The position numbers and the translations under genes were made by a program. Below the pieces are notes generated by a model that saw nothing but the letters and a program-made list of their open reading frames with translations, searched no databases and was not told the origin of the DNA. DNA of 64,000 nucleotides from Cyclobacteriaceae bacterium (GTDB taxonomy: Bacteria > Bacteroidota > Bacteroidia > Cytophagales > Cyclobacteriaceae), in the NCBI GenBank assembly GCA_028281285.1, contig JANQKF010000017.1, positions 1-64,000 on the forward strand, written 5' to 3'. This document shows positions 1 to 10,005 of the stretch, in pieces; position 1 is the stretch's first letter, and each line of letters opens with the position of its first letter.

Positions 1-875
1 TCCCAACGCAGCGGGTTTTTAGTATCTGCAGATTTTAGAGAATCCACCCACAATCGCAGATCTCTTACCTGGAGTTCGGGAATGGCCCAGTGTTCAAAAT
101 TCAATCTAGGGTATGATTCGGCAATGCGATGTACCAGCCCGGGTGCATCCTTGATCTCAGGATGCTCCTGAAACAAGTTGACCACCTCTTTTTGAACGGA
201 ATCTTTTTCTAGTGGTAGAGCCCTAACCCGCTCAAAGACCGAGCGATTAAAGGCGGTAAGCTGCGCTACGCTTTGACGGTTGAAATTCAGACGGGAGCGT
301 ACTTTATTGATGTCGGAATGAATGGCTCCATCGGGAATAAGTTGCAGATGATGCAGAAAATTACCCAGTTGATCTGCGGCAAACGAGTGGTTTTTCCATG
401 CCAGTAACAAATGCGTGAAATGTTCCTCACGAATTCCAAAGGTTTGCAGAAAAGTGTGGATCTCTTTGAACAGTTGTCGTACCCCATCAGGAATTTCACT
501 TTCCAATTGTCCGGCCAGTGCCTGTTCCAATCCTTCGGGGGTAATGTCTTTAAACGTGGCATTACCATACGAATCTTCGGCTGCCGTACGACTGTTGGCC
601 GCAACAAGAATAAGGAGGGGTGCAGTTTCCTGGTTGCGTAGTTCAATGAGTTTGGTGGGTGAGATCTGATCGTCATGGGTTGCACTTTCAGCCAATTGAA
701 AGGATTGAATTTCCGGGTATGTGGCCCGGATCTTTTGCAATAAGCCAGGCAGTTGCTCGCTGCTGAACCCTGTGATCTTCATACAGTGCCCTGGTTTGGC
801 ATGGGTTAGCTCTTCCCGGTGTCGTTCCAATAAAAGGTCTGTAATGTGATCGTAGTATGTAGCTGTTAAATTCAT
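1..875 (-). CDS. MADS protein MAD8-like, N-terminal part (truncated by window edge)
   Basis: The frame opens with an ATG whose first four bases form an ATGA overlap with the stop of the preceding gene. It stays open for 291 codons to the window edge, so only the N-terminal part is visible. The protein begins MNLTATYYDHITDLLLERHR and has a stretch reading LLILVAANSRTAAEDSYGNA near residue 90. No Walker A motif is seen in this part. In the MADS defence systems I recall, the last gene is an ATP-binding protein called MAD8, and position plus coupling make that the best guess. The visible part also resembles, from memory, the N-terminus of DptH-like translocases of phosphorothioation systems. The C-terminal domains cannot be judged. 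Confidence 0.55.
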   Translation of the reverse strand, partial: MNLTATYYDHITDLLLERHREELTHAKPGHCMKITGFSSEQLPGLLQKIRATYPEIQSFQLAESATHDDQISPTKLIELRNQETAPLLILVAANSRTAAEDSYGNATFKDITPEGLEQALAGQLESEIPDGVRQLFKEIHTFLQTFGIREEHFTHLLLAWKNHSFAADQLGNFLHHLQLIPDGAIHSDINKVRSRLNFNRQSVAQLTAFNRSVFERVRALPLEKDSVQKEVVNLFQEHPEIKDAPGLVHRIAESYPRLNFEHWAIPELQVRDLRLWVDSLKSADTKNPLRW

Positions 876-2431
876 GATTGGGCTTCGTAACGGGGTCTTA
901 CTTTTTGCAGGATGTAGGCATCACTCAGGTCGTTGTAAAATCCGATCTGCCGCAGTTTGTTTTTAAAGGCTTCTACATTTTCACGGAAGGCAAGATTGGT
1001 GTTGACATCGCTTTGTGAAAAACGTTCTTCTCCCAACCCGTTGATGATCAATCCATAGCGACTGCGTAGCTTTCCCATTAGTGCTTCTATGGAAATGGCA
1101 TGGGTTACAAATCCCCTTCCTTCAGGCTCTACAAGCAGGATCTGCGTAAGCGCTTCCAATAAGCGGGTGCCCATTACATACCTTCTCGGGTGTTTTTTAC
1201 TGCGGCCTTGTGCCAAAAAACCGCGCTCATTGTTTTTAAAGGCCAGGTTGTCCAATAGTTCCACATGGCGCATGTGACGCAATTTTCCGGTTTTCATGAG
1301 CAAGAGTTCCAGGTAGCGATCGAAATAGGATGGGTCATATTGGAGAAAACCGTTCATGAGCTCTTTTTCATCGGCATCGCTATTCTGCCAATGATGGTTC
1401 CATTTGAATTGAAAATAGGTTTCAAAATCTGCCGGTGGGTGGGCCAATGCCTGAAGGGCTTCATCCAGATGGTCTGAATCCGTAAAATCAGCTCCGGTTT
1501 TGCCGAGTACTGCATTGACCTGATAACTGGCTTTGATGTAGTTATAAATGCTGTTATAAGTATATTCCGCATCCCGTATGGCGAGCTCACTGATGCGGCT
1601 ATCCAGGTTTCCCGTAAGGTCAACCACCCAGCTTTGGTCAATAGGTATATCTGAAGTTCCGGCTTTCACCATTTGGGGCAATACATGCACCAGTGTTTGC
1701 AGGTATAGGGAGAGGTGAAAAGAAATGACGGTTTTGATATAATCAAGCAGTACGCTGCGGGGGATACTCTTTTTATAGGCCAGCAAGCGGGTGATATCTT
1801 CGCAAAACAACTCAGCTTGTTGAGGTAAAACCGGGCGCACCTTGTTGATACCCGTGTTACTTTGTAAAGGATCAGGTTTTAGATCTTTGATGAGTTGCAA
1901 GATACCAACACTGTCTACATCCAGGGTTTCCGAATCGTCTATTTGCCGGGTACTTTCATCCCAGCCTTCGGCCAAAAATTCCTTGAGTTTCTCTTTTACT
2001 TGGGGGTGTTGATCCAGCATCAAGTAAACCTGGTCTGCCGAAGAATAATCCCTGGATTGTTTGGGGTTGCGCAATCGATAACTCTGCAGGTGGATGGGGC
2101 GCAGAGAGGCCAGTTTTTCTTTGTCGGGCTTGCCCCGGTTTACCATGTTCACGAGGTTGCTGCGAAGCCAGGCTTCAGAAGCATCCGTATGTTCGGTAAA
2201 ACCTGCAGCACTTTCTTTAGATTCTAGCGTTTCCAGCCGGTTCTGCAGTTTTGTGAGGTCTATACTGCCTCTGCTTTCCGGTACCATTCTTTGTTTGGGC
2301 CGCTGTCCGTTATGCGTGAGCAATACAAACAGGTTGGTCAACACATTATCCATTCTTACCGCCTTGGCATCGCTGGCAAACAGCAGGGGATTCCTGAAGG
2401 AAGTTTCGTTTTTATGGAGTTTAACAGCCAT
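872..2431 (-). CDS. MADS protein MAD7-like, unknown function
   Basis: A 519-residue protein with no signal peptide, no membrane segment and no motif that I recognise. It is mostly helical in character, with a charged N-terminus and long Leu/Arg/Glu-rich stretches. The start is a TAATG junction with the kinase gene upstream, a one-base overlap. The stop overlaps the next gene as ATGA. Such coupling implies a stoichiometric partner of the neighbouring kinase/ATPase. Placement between the kinase and the truncated ATP-binding gene is the position I recall for MAD7 in MADS. The identity rests on synteny, not on any catalytic signature. Confidence 0.55.
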   Translation of the reverse strand: MAVKLHKNETSFRNPLLFASDAKAVRMDNVLTNLFVLLTHNGQRPKQRMVPESRGSIDLTKLQNRLETLESKESAAGFTEHTDASEAWLRSNLVNMVNRGKPDKEKLASLRPIHLQSYRLRNPKQSRDYSSADQVYLMLDQHPQVKEKLKEFLAEGWDESTRQIDDSETLDVDSVGILQLIKDLKPDPLQSNTGINKVRPVLPQQAELFCEDITRLLAYKKSIPRSVLLDYIKTVISFHLSLYLQTLVHVLPQMVKAGTSDIPIDQSWVVDLTGNLDSRISELAIRDAEYTYNSIYNYIKASYQVNAVLGKTGADFTDSDHLDEALQALAHPPADFETYFQFKWNHHWQNSDADEKELMNGFLQYDPSYFDRYLELLLMKTGKLRHMRHVELLDNLAFKNNERGFLAQGRSKKHPRRYVMGTRLLEALTQILLVEPEGRGFVTHAISIEALMGKLRSRYGLIINGLGEERFSQSDVNTNLAFRENVEAFKNKLRQIGFYNDLSDAYILQKVRPRYEAQS

Positions 2432-5400
2432 TAGTTGGTCAGTATTAAAGGGGTGAGTTCAAGGGCTTGTTCGGCATTCAATTCGATCTGGTAAAATTGC
2501 TGGTTGTTTTTAGTGACCACTACTTTGCGGTACACTTCATTTTCGAGCTTGTTTTTAAAGATCTGCAACTCTATGAATCGGCCCCGGATGTCGTTGAGTG
2601 AGGGGCTGTAGCCCTGGCTGATGAAGTCCAACATTTCAAACAGGTCGAGCGACAAGGTCAGTGCTATCTTAGGTTCGTTTTTCTTGCGAAAGATCAGGTG
2701 ATCAGGTTCGTATTCCAGGTAGTTCACCAGGTGAGTGCTTTGGGCCACGACCAGTTCAAAATCAGTCAACGCAAACAAGCGAAACGATTGACTAAAGGGG
2801 TCATCGGTATGGGCAGATGACAACACGAGGTTTTTGGTATAGATGGCCGGGTTAGTACAACCTTCATTGAGTGCTATGGCCTTGGCAATGCTTTTTCGGG
2901 TGGCTTTCAATTCCTTTTGTTGTTCTTCCGGATCTGTGCCGGAAAGTATGTGGTGGAATTTGAAAACGGAATGGTAGGGCAAGCGGTAGCGGTAGTTGAT
3001 GTGGCCTTCAAAGTACTGATGCCGTACCCATAATTTGTGCAGTCGCTTGACCTGTTGCTGGCGGCCGGTATCTTGCTCATAAGCAGGTTCCGTGGCTTTC
3101 AGTTGATTAAATTGTTCCAATAAGGTACCGTGGCGTTCAGAAAACTCCAGGTAATCGGATTCCCGGTGGGTTCCATAGAACAGATCGCGATCCAGCGCAG
3201 GTTGCGGACGTTCGGCCACATCGGTTTCACGAAGCAAGCGGATCAGACGGTCTTGCCATGCACTATCGTTCAATTGCGGGTCGGACAGGTTGAAATAAAA
3301 CAATTGCCACCACTCATCAGGACGGTCTTTCAGTTCCTCTGCCAAAGCAGGAATCTCATCACAGTGGTAATCGCGGGTAATGAGAAACGAAAGGAAAGAA
3401 CGCAGATCGCGCATGGTGATGTGCAATTCGCGCTTTAAGCTTACCGTGCGTAGCAGCCATTCCAGGCGGGCAATCACCTCATCACTGGCGGCCGTATCGT
3501 TGAGGGTGGCGGCATTGTGCCGGATAAAACAAGCTTCGGCAACTGCACAGTTTTCACACTTATTCCACAGGGCTTTGTCCGTAAGTTTTCTTACTTGTTG
3601 CCGGAAGAGGCTTTCTTCCTGCGTTCCGGCCACCACCATCGACCGTAAGTTGAGATTGATGATGAGCAGGCCTTCCGGTAATTCCGTTTGCCCTTCTTCA
3701 TAAAAATAGGTTTCAATGGTATCGGCCAGGTGGTCAAACTGACCTGTTCCACGCAGGAACTCTACCAACCGCCCTTCGTTAATAGCAATCAGCCGTCCTT
3801 CCCTACTGTTATGATAGGTTTGTTGCCCGGCAAAGGGTTGGAAAAACCGGCTGAGTACCGCATCGTTCACCTGATTGGCTTCGTCTTGCGAACCATCGTA
3901 GTTGCTTTGAAAGGGAATGCCTTGTATGGTGAATTTGGCACCATTGCCGTGTGGCAATATCTCCCTGTTTTCGGCTTGATCCTCGATCTTGCGGATGAAT
4001 GCGGTTTTGCCATCTCCGGCATTTCCGGTAATGATCACCAGGCGGTACCGACCGTCTAATACATCGGGAATTAAGCTGCGGTCGAGTTTGGTGGGCGAAT
4101 AGGTAATTTTATCGAAGATGCTGAATTCGCTACTGGCCCTGGTGCCTGCATTGCCGTGTCGCGATTGGGAGTAGAGGGTGTTGAGATAATGTACAAAATC
4201 GTTTTGAGTGCCTTCAGTATCCACCACCAGTACTTCTGCCTCAGGAGGTACTACGGCTTGTAGTAACTGTTCGAGATCAATGGTATTTAGGGCTTCCAGC
4301 ATCTCCCGTGCAGTTGCAAAACGCTTGTCTTGCTGCGGTTGCACAGCTTTTCGAAGAAAGGCCGCCCAATCGGGTGCCAATTGAGGTTGATGAGTTTGCG
4401 GGTCAGTAGGTTCGGTATGGATCTCCGGCATTTTTCCACTCCAGGGATATTGCTTGCAAGCCAATTCATAGAGGGTGATGCCCAGCGCGAAGGTATCGGC
4501 CGAAGTATTCCAGTTCACGCGGGTACCGTCCAGGATCAGATCGGGCGCCAGGTAGGGATAGGTACCTACGTGGCTCAGGTTGCTTTCCACAGCCGATGCC
4601 ACATTAAAATCGATGAGTACAAAACGCTTGTTTTGATCCCACATGATGTTTTGCGGCTTGATGTCGCGGTGGAATATAGGTGGTTCCTGGTCTTGCATGA
4701 CCACCAACGCACTCAACACGGACTGGGCCAGTTGATAGACACGTTGGGCTGCCAATCGTTTTTCGCCTTTGGCATAGGCTTTCAGGTTTTCACCCTCCAG
4801 GTATTCCATAAGGGTGTAAAACTGGCCATTGAGCAATTTGCCGTTCCAGCGGAATTTCACAATGTTGTCGTGCTCAAGCTGGCTCAGGGCTTTATATTCA
4901 TCAATTACCGAATCGGCATGCACGCTTTCGTGAAATACTTTCATGGCGAATTGATTTTCGCTCTGCATGTTATGCTTTACCATAAAAACCTGCGAATACC
5001 CCCCTTCGCCCAGGCGCTTGTAAATGGTGTAGTCTCCTACGCGGCTGCCTATCTCAAGGCTCAGAGGTGCAGAAGGATCGGTTGCCGGAGCAGGCGCGAC
5101 AGAGGGCTGTTGTTTTTTGGTTTCGGCCTCCAAAAATTCTTTCATTTCCGTCAGGTTGTCCCAACGGTCTTCAGGAGGGATGCGCAGGGTTTTTTTACAA
5201 AATTCATCCAGCCACCCGGGCAGGGATGGGTTGACGGCCGTGGGCAAACGATCTTCGGTCAATTGGCCACCCATTTTATTGAGCTCAAAAGGGTGGTTGA
5301 AGGGCAATTGTCCGGTAAACAACTCATAGACGAGCACTCCCAACGAATAAATATCGGAACTGCGGGAGGCATCGCCCGCCAGCAATTCCAGCGGATGGTA

Positions 5401-6522
5401 GGCTGTAGCATTAGCTTCGGTAATAGTGGCCATTACGGTATAGCCCTCTTTGTAATGATCGTGAAAATAAGATTTACCAAAGTTGGCCAAACAGGCATAA
5501 CCCCCGGTTAGAAACACATTTTCCGGATTGATATCGCGGTGGTAGATGTGAAACTCATGGGCGGCTTTTAGCGCCTCTATCAGGTTGAATACAAAACCAG
5601 TTTTTTCTTCCAGTGTAAAGGTTTTGCGCCCCATTTCGTAGCGCAGTGAGCTTTCATCCAGATAGTCGGTGATCTCATAAAACCGGTGGTTCTCCTCATC
5701 CATACGAAACTCCACATTGAGGATGAAAGGGTTTTTGCGAATGCGGTTGATGGCATTGTATTGGTTTTTGATCTGTTTTTCGCGTTTCTCCCGCTGATCG
5801 GGAGGCAGGCTGGGCACATCGAGCTGGTATTCCCAAATTCGTTTACGATTGGCCGACACTACGCCTTTGGGTTGGGCCAGGTATTCTGTGCTATTCTTGT
5901 CTTGGTCCAGCACTTCCAGCACTTCAAATTCCATGATCTCTCTGCGCTGCTCGGGTTGGTGCACCCGGGCGGTACCGCAAATTTCTTCGGTTATGGCCTC
6001 GTAAAGATCGCTGATGGCATCGGGTTGTTTACTGACCTGTTGTGCATCGGTAAGGTGCTCGATCAGCGCATCGTCCAGCGAAAAAGTGGCATGGAAATGA
6101 TCGCCCCACAGGCCCTGGCGGCTTTGGCGCGGGTGGGAAAGGGTGACAATGGACTGTATCCAGGCGCGACCCCAGGCGGAATTTTTCTCTTTGAGTTTGG
6201 AGGCCAATACCCCGGTTTTAAAGCGCAGGCTTTTGTGGGGATTGCGCTTTTGGCTGTCGTTTAGGTACCAATAATCGTCATCTCCTTCCAGGCGGCCCCG
6301 GTAGTCCTTGTTCTCAATGTTGTACAAGGCATGAGGCGTCATTACCAGGCAATCGTATTCCAGGTACTGTACCTGCTTGTTTCGAGGATTGAGGTAGGGG
6401 ATTTCGATGTTGGGCAGAAGGTAATAGTCGTCCGGCAGGTTTATTTCCAGGAACTTTAGCAGGCGTTCCTCTCCTGCATTTACCGGCCCTTCAGGGTTGC
6501 CGCATGTCTTCAGTTCTGCCAT
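2431..6522 (-). CDS. NERD-pseudokinase-kinase-ATPase defence protein (MAD6-like)
   Basis: A 1363-residue multidomain protein. Residues about 15-115 resemble a NERD (nuclease-related) domain, with an acidic/Lys pattern around E55, D57, E70 and K72. A first protein-kinase fold spans about 220-465: it has HRD at 328-330, but the DFG position reads ANFG (N347) and I see no glycine-rich loop, so it may be a pseudokinase. A second kinase, about 495-745, has GEGGYSQVF, a candidate ATP-binding Lys in FAMKVF, HRDIKPQN (618-625) and DFN in place of DFG. A P-loop, GNAGDGKT, sits at 833-840, followed by an ATPase-like region with a CENC...EAC cluster. The start overlaps the specificity gene by 13 bases. 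It fits the Ser/Thr kinase component of MADS, presumably the sensing or signalling hub. Confidence 0.75.
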   Translation of the reverse strand: MAELKTCGNPEGPVNAGEERLLKFLEINLPDDYYLLPNIEIPYLNPRNKQVQYLEYDCLVMTPHALYNIENKDYRGRLEGDDDYWYLNDSQKRNPHKSLRFKTGVLASKLKEKNSAWGRAWIQSIVTLSHPRQSRQGLWGDHFHATFSLDDALIEHLTDAQQVSKQPDAISDLYEAITEEICGTARVHQPEQRREIMEFEVLEVLDQDKNSTEYLAQPKGVVSANRKRIWEYQLDVPSLPPDQREKREKQIKNQYNAINRIRKNPFILNVEFRMDEENHRFYEITDYLDESSLRYEMGRKTFTLEEKTGFVFNLIEALKAAHEFHIYHRDINPENVFLTGGYACLANFGKSYFHDHYKEGYTVMATITEANATAYHPLELLAGDASRSSDIYSLGVLVYELFTGQLPFNHPFELNKMGGQLTEDRLPTAVNPSLPGWLDEFCKKTLRIPPEDRWDNLTEMKEFLEAETKKQQPSVAPAPATDPSAPLSLEIGSRVGDYTIYKRLGEGGYSQVFMVKHNMQSENQFAMKVFHESVHADSVIDEYKALSQLEHDNIVKFRWNGKLLNGQFYTLMEYLEGENLKAYAKGEKRLAAQRVYQLAQSVLSALVVMQDQEPPIFHRDIKPQNIMWDQNKRFVLIDFNVASAVESNLSHVGTYPYLAPDLILDGTRVNWNTSADTFALGITLYELACKQYPWSGKMPEIHTEPTDPQTHQPQLAPDWAAFLRKAVQPQQDKRFATAREMLEALNTIDLEQLLQAVVPPEAEVLVVDTEGTQNDFVHYLNTLYSQSRHGNAGTRASSEFSIFDKITYSPTKLDRSLIPDVLDGRYRLVIITGNAGDGKTAFIRKIEDQAENREILPHGNGAKFTIQGIPFQSNYDGSQDEANQVNDAVLSRFFQPFAGQQTYHNSREGRLIAINEGRLVEFLRGTGQFDHLADTIETYFYEEGQTELPEGLLIINLNLRSMVVAGTQEESLFRQQVRKLTDKALWNKCENCAVAEACFIRHNAATLNDTAASDEVIARLEWLLRTVSLKRELHITMRDLRSFLSFLITRDYHCDEIPALAEELKDRPDEWWQLFYFNLSDPQLNDSAWQDRLIRLLRETDVAERPQPALDRDLFYGTHRESDYLEFSERHGTLLEQFNQLKATEPAYEQDTGRQQQVKRLHKLWVRHQYFEGHINYRYRLPYHSVFKFHHILSGTDPEEQQKELKATRKSIAKAIALNEGCTNPAIYTKNLVLSSAHTDDPFSQSFRLFALTDFELVVAQSTHLVNYLEYEPDHLIFRKKNEPKIALTLSLDLFEMLDFISQGYSPSLNDIRGRFIELQIFKNKLENEVYRKVVVTKNNQQFYQIELNAEQALELTPLILTN

Positions 6523-7928
6523 GAGTTAATTTCATTTTCTACAAAGGCGATGGCCTGGTTTTCTTTTTCCAGGGCCTGGAAACGCTTCGTATGCGCTTGC
6601 TTCACCATTGCATCAATTTTTTTCATTTCAGTTTCATTCAGCACCGGAACTGGAATTTCCTGTAATAAAGCCTGGATAGGGCGGCATAATTTTGTGCCGG
6701 TTTGTGTGCTCCGTATTAAGCGAAATCCATAATCACTTGAAAGCCAGGCGTATAAATACCCTGGCGGTATGATGTCGTTAGTTTTCATGCGAATAAATTC
6801 GCCCGAGACAAGTTTTCCACTCAACTCTTCTCCGGCAAAAATTGTCCGGCAGAAAGTCTCATTTTCTCCTAATGTACCTACTCCCGCAATTAACACTTCC
6901 TCATAGCTGACCAATTTATCGGTCTTGACTTTTCTGCGTGAGATGTGCTTGCCCACCATTCTTACATTGAAAATATCCGTTTGATTAATCAACTGAATAG
7001 CATTTGGGGAATCTAGCTCTACACGTGGAAATGAACCGGTACTGAAGAAGCCAGGTTCCTGTAGCCCTTTGATTAAGCTGATGCTTTTGTTTGCCTTTTT
7101 TACTCTTTCTATTAAGGTTTTGATCCTTCGGGAGTAGTTGAAGGCATTGATAGTAAGTGAATCGATTTCAGAACTCAATATTGAAGACACAGATAGCTTT
7201 CTGCTAGCAGCGTGGTTTCCAAAGAACTCATATTCATCAGAGCTCAATTCAGATAGCCCCGCCTCCTTCAATAATGTTGTGCGGGAGTTCTCCAGTAACT
7301 CATTCGCTCCCACCCGCAATCCAGAAGCTTCGGTAATAAGTTGGTGAATTTGCTCTTCAAGGGGTTTAGGAAAAACTGGGACGGGTAGATCGGCAATGTG
7401 GTGGGGTTCGATGTGTTTAACAACTCCTCCATAACTACCTTCAACCAAGAGTGCCTTACCGAACTTTGAAGCAAGATAAGCATAGAGAAATCCGGATTTG
7501 ATTTCACTTCCATTGGGTACAATTCGGATCAGGTCATGCGTGCCAATGTGACCTTCAAAACCTTCGTGAGTGTAAACAGTATTTCCAAGAGTTCCCGAAC
7601 AGGAAACCAATATCCATCCTTTATGAATTTCCAGATTTTCTTTTTGTGAAGTGTACTTTTTAGAAATGAATTTCCCAGTATCCAAATCTGCTTTTACCAT
7701 GTCAGAACCTGTTAGGTATGGATAGCCAAATTCGCTTGACTCTACATAGGTTCTGCGAAAGATGTTTCCTGAGAAAATTCTATTTGAACAAAGAGAAAGT
7801 GTTTTTGATTCGTAAGGTGAATGACTTAGAGCTAATCGGGATAAGGGACCATCGCTTAAATGGTATGCTCCATCCACACGCATGCCTGGCTTGTGAAATA
7901 ACTTGCTATCTATTGTCAGCGTCTTCAT
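6510..7928 (-). CDS. Type I-like specificity subunit (HsdS/MAD5-like)
   Basis: A 472-residue protein with two repeated target-recognition halves, each followed by a helical spacer. The first half includes LVSCSGTLGNTVY and ends near IADLPVPVFPKPLEEQIHQL. The second includes VLIAGVGTLGENETF and ends near LQEIPVPVLNETEMKKIDAM. The PVPV...EE/EM junctions are typical of HsdS subunits. It would give the adjacent methyltransferase its bipartite target sequence. The start overlaps the methyltransferase stop as TAATG, and its 3' end overlaps the kinase start. No hsdR gene follows, which argues against an ordinary type I restriction system and fits MADS. Confidence 0.82.
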   Translation of the reverse strand: MKTLTIDSKLFHKPGMRVDGAYHLSDGPLSRLALSHSPYESKTLSLCSNRIFSGNIFRRTYVESSEFGYPYLTGSDMVKADLDTGKFISKKYTSQKENLEIHKGWILVSCSGTLGNTVYTHEGFEGHIGTHDLIRIVPNGSEIKSGFLYAYLASKFGKALLVEGSYGGVVKHIEPHHIADLPVPVFPKPLEEQIHQLITEASGLRVGANELLENSRTTLLKEAGLSELSSDEYEFFGNHAASRKLSVSSILSSEIDSLTINAFNYSRRIKTLIERVKKANKSISLIKGLQEPGFFSTGSFPRVELDSPNAIQLINQTDIFNVRMVGKHISRRKVKTDKLVSYEEVLIAGVGTLGENETFCRTIFAGEELSGKLVSGEFIRMKTNDIIPPGYLYAWLSSDYGFRLIRSTQTGTKLCRPIQALLQEIPVPVLNETEMKKIDAMVKQAHTKRFQALEKENQAIAFVENEINSWQN

Positions 7929-10003
7929 TATTTTACCCCATTATTTAAAAACTGACTATAGGCTTCTACAATTCTCGGCAAATCATCATCTACCCGTTTC
8001 ACTTTTTGCTGCCGGCTCTTGAGGGTTTTGTTTCCTTTTTTGTCTACCACCAAATATTTTTTGGTTTCAGAAAAGAGTAGTTCTGCGCCATATTCATCAC
8101 GTAGGTAAATAGCTTTACCCCTGCGGTCGTGGCCCAGCTTTTCAGCAATAGCCATAAATACGGCATAATTTTCCTGTTGCAGTTCAGCTTGTAAAACCTC
8201 CTCATCTGTCTTTTTTTGCAAAAAGAGCAAGGAGGCCTGCACACCAACCTGGGGCAAAAAGGCTTCTACGGCTAGATCTACCGAAGCCAGCACTTTAAAC
8301 TTTTTGAGTATCCAGTGGCGCACGTATTCGGTATTTGGGTTGCCCAAAATGCCATCGGGCAGCACAATGGCCATTTTACCCCCCGGTTTCAGAAATTGGT
8401 AGCACTGGTCTATGAACAGGATCTCGGGTGGCTCGCTGCTGCTTCGGCCGGTGTTGTGAAAGGTACCGTGTTCGTCTTTTTTCCAATTGTGTCCCAAATC
8501 AAATTTGGCCAACAACTGAGGGTCATTAACAGGGATATTGGCCCCAAAGGGTGGGTTGGTGAAAATAAGATCGAATTTACCCAAGGCATTGCCCAGGTTT
8601 TTCAATCCGGCCTTGTCTCCACCTTTTTCAATGCTTTTTTTGATAGTTTGCGAGATCTTCTTTAGCTCATCGGCATTGTCGCCTTTGGGATAGGCCAGCG
8701 AATTGGCATGGAAAACATTGGCATGCCCATCTCCCGCCATCACCATGTTCATGCGGGCGGCCTTTTTGAGGTCGGGATCAAAATCGAACCCAAACAAATA
8801 GGTTTGTGCATATTCCGTTACCCGTTGATTGACCTGGGGATCGTTGAGCTTGTCTTCGAGCCATGGGCCTTGCAGGTTGGGAAATAACTCCTGGGTTATT
8901 TTTCTGCGCACATGGTCGAGCACCATTACCAAAAAGCCACCCGAACCACATGCGGGATCGAGTACTCGTTGGTTTTCGTTGGGGTCTATCATTTCTACCA
9001 TGCAGCGCACGATGTTGCGCGGGGTAAAAAACTGCCCGGCCTCCTGCTTCAAGGTGTTGGATACAATGGTTTCATAGGCAGTGCCTTTTACATCTACCGA
9101 AGCATCTAAAAAAGAATAACGCGAGAGTTCTGAGGCCACAAAAGCCAACCCTTTATCCGTGAGACCAATGCGCTCGTTACCATCAAACACTTCGGAAAAG
9201 AGTGGGTGTGCTTTCAATTCATTAAACAATCCCTTGATGCGCTCGGCCACAGCCGCCCTCCCTTCGGGTGTGTTTTGCTCCTTGATGCCCACCCAGAATT
9301 TTCTGCGATAACTTGATTCCAGATCCATGTACCGCCTACGCTCATCATAGATTTTACAGAAAATAAGGTTGAGCAATTCCCAAAAGGCAGTTTTCTTCAT
9401 GCCTTCGTTACCGTAAATGTAATCGTGACAGCGGCTGAAAACCCGGATCATGGAATCGCCTGCCGGATTCCGGGTTATAGAACGGTCGGAACGGTCAAGG
9501 TCTTCTATGGTTTCACCTTCACCCGGAAAATCGGAGATGTCGGCATAATCTATCTCATCAAAATCGTCCGTTTCTTTTTGTAGAAAATGGTAGACCTTGC
9601 CGTTGGTCCAAAGTCCAAATTCACAGGATTCGGTGATACCCAGCACGGTTTGGAGCGAGCTCTCTACTCCTTTTTTGGGGTCGGTTTCTTTTATCTTTTC
9701 ATCATGTACTACGCACAGGCGAATGATGTGATCCTGCTCATGAGGCTTACCAGACTCGAATACCACCAGATCTACCTTCTGCTTTTTATTCTTTTCGGTA
9801 TTAGGGTCGTAACCGGTTAGCGAAAAGTCACGGGCCATATTTTCCAGATCGAAGCCATATTCTTCGTTCAACATCCGGATAAGTGACTGTAGGGTATTTT
9901 CCTTATTACTGCTTTTTTTGATGTCGCCCGTAAGCAGACAGATCAACTCGTTATCTTCGAGTACTACTTCTTCTATGGTTTTATGCTCTTTTTTGCTTGC
10001 CAT
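7928..10003 (-). CDS. N6-adenine DNA methyltransferase (HsdM/MAD2-like)
   Basis: A 691-residue protein when started at the ATG of MASKKEHKTI, two bases after the stop of the AbiEii-like gene. An upstream TTG in the same frame is less convincing. Residues about 35-145 resemble the HsdR N-terminal domain often found ahead of such enzymes. The methyltransferase half has QFFTPRN (324-330), the SAM-binding DPACGSGG (349-356) and the catalytic NPPF (483-486) of the N6-adenine class. It should mark self DNA with the specificity subunit encoded next. It heads the tightly coupled part of the defence operon. The domain call is firm. The label MAD2 depends on context. Confidence 0.85.
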   Translation of the reverse strand: MASKKEHKTIEEVVLEDNELICLLTGDIKKSSNKENTLQSLIRMLNEEYGFDLENMARDFSLTGYDPNTEKNKKQKVDLVVFESGKPHEQDHIIRLCVVHDEKIKETDPKKGVESSLQTVLGITESCEFGLWTNGKVYHFLQKETDDFDEIDYADISDFPGEGETIEDLDRSDRSITRNPAGDSMIRVFSRCHDYIYGNEGMKKTAFWELLNLIFCKIYDERRRYMDLESSYRRKFWVGIKEQNTPEGRAAVAERIKGLFNELKAHPLFSEVFDGNERIGLTDKGLAFVASELSRYSFLDASVDVKGTAYETIVSNTLKQEAGQFFTPRNIVRCMVEMIDPNENQRVLDPACGSGGFLVMVLDHVRRKITQELFPNLQGPWLEDKLNDPQVNQRVTEYAQTYLFGFDFDPDLKKAARMNMVMAGDGHANVFHANSLAYPKGDNADELKKISQTIKKSIEKGGDKAGLKNLGNALGKFDLIFTNPPFGANIPVNDPQLLAKFDLGHNWKKDEHGTFHNTGRSSSEPPEILFIDQCYQFLKPGGKMAIVLPDGILGNPNTEYVRHWILKKFKVLASVDLAVEAFLPQVGVQASLLFLQKKTDEEVLQAELQQENYAVFMAIAEKLGHDRRGKAIYLRDEYGAELLFSETKKYLVVDKKGNKTLKSRQQKVKRVDDDLPRIVEAYSQFLNNGVK

Positions 10004-10005
10004 AG

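Noticed and set aside
4330-5511. A 393-codon open frame on the plus strand, opposite the kinase gene
   Set aside because: It is antisense to a clear multidomain kinase, has no motifs and its composition follows from the opposite strand. It is a shadow frame.
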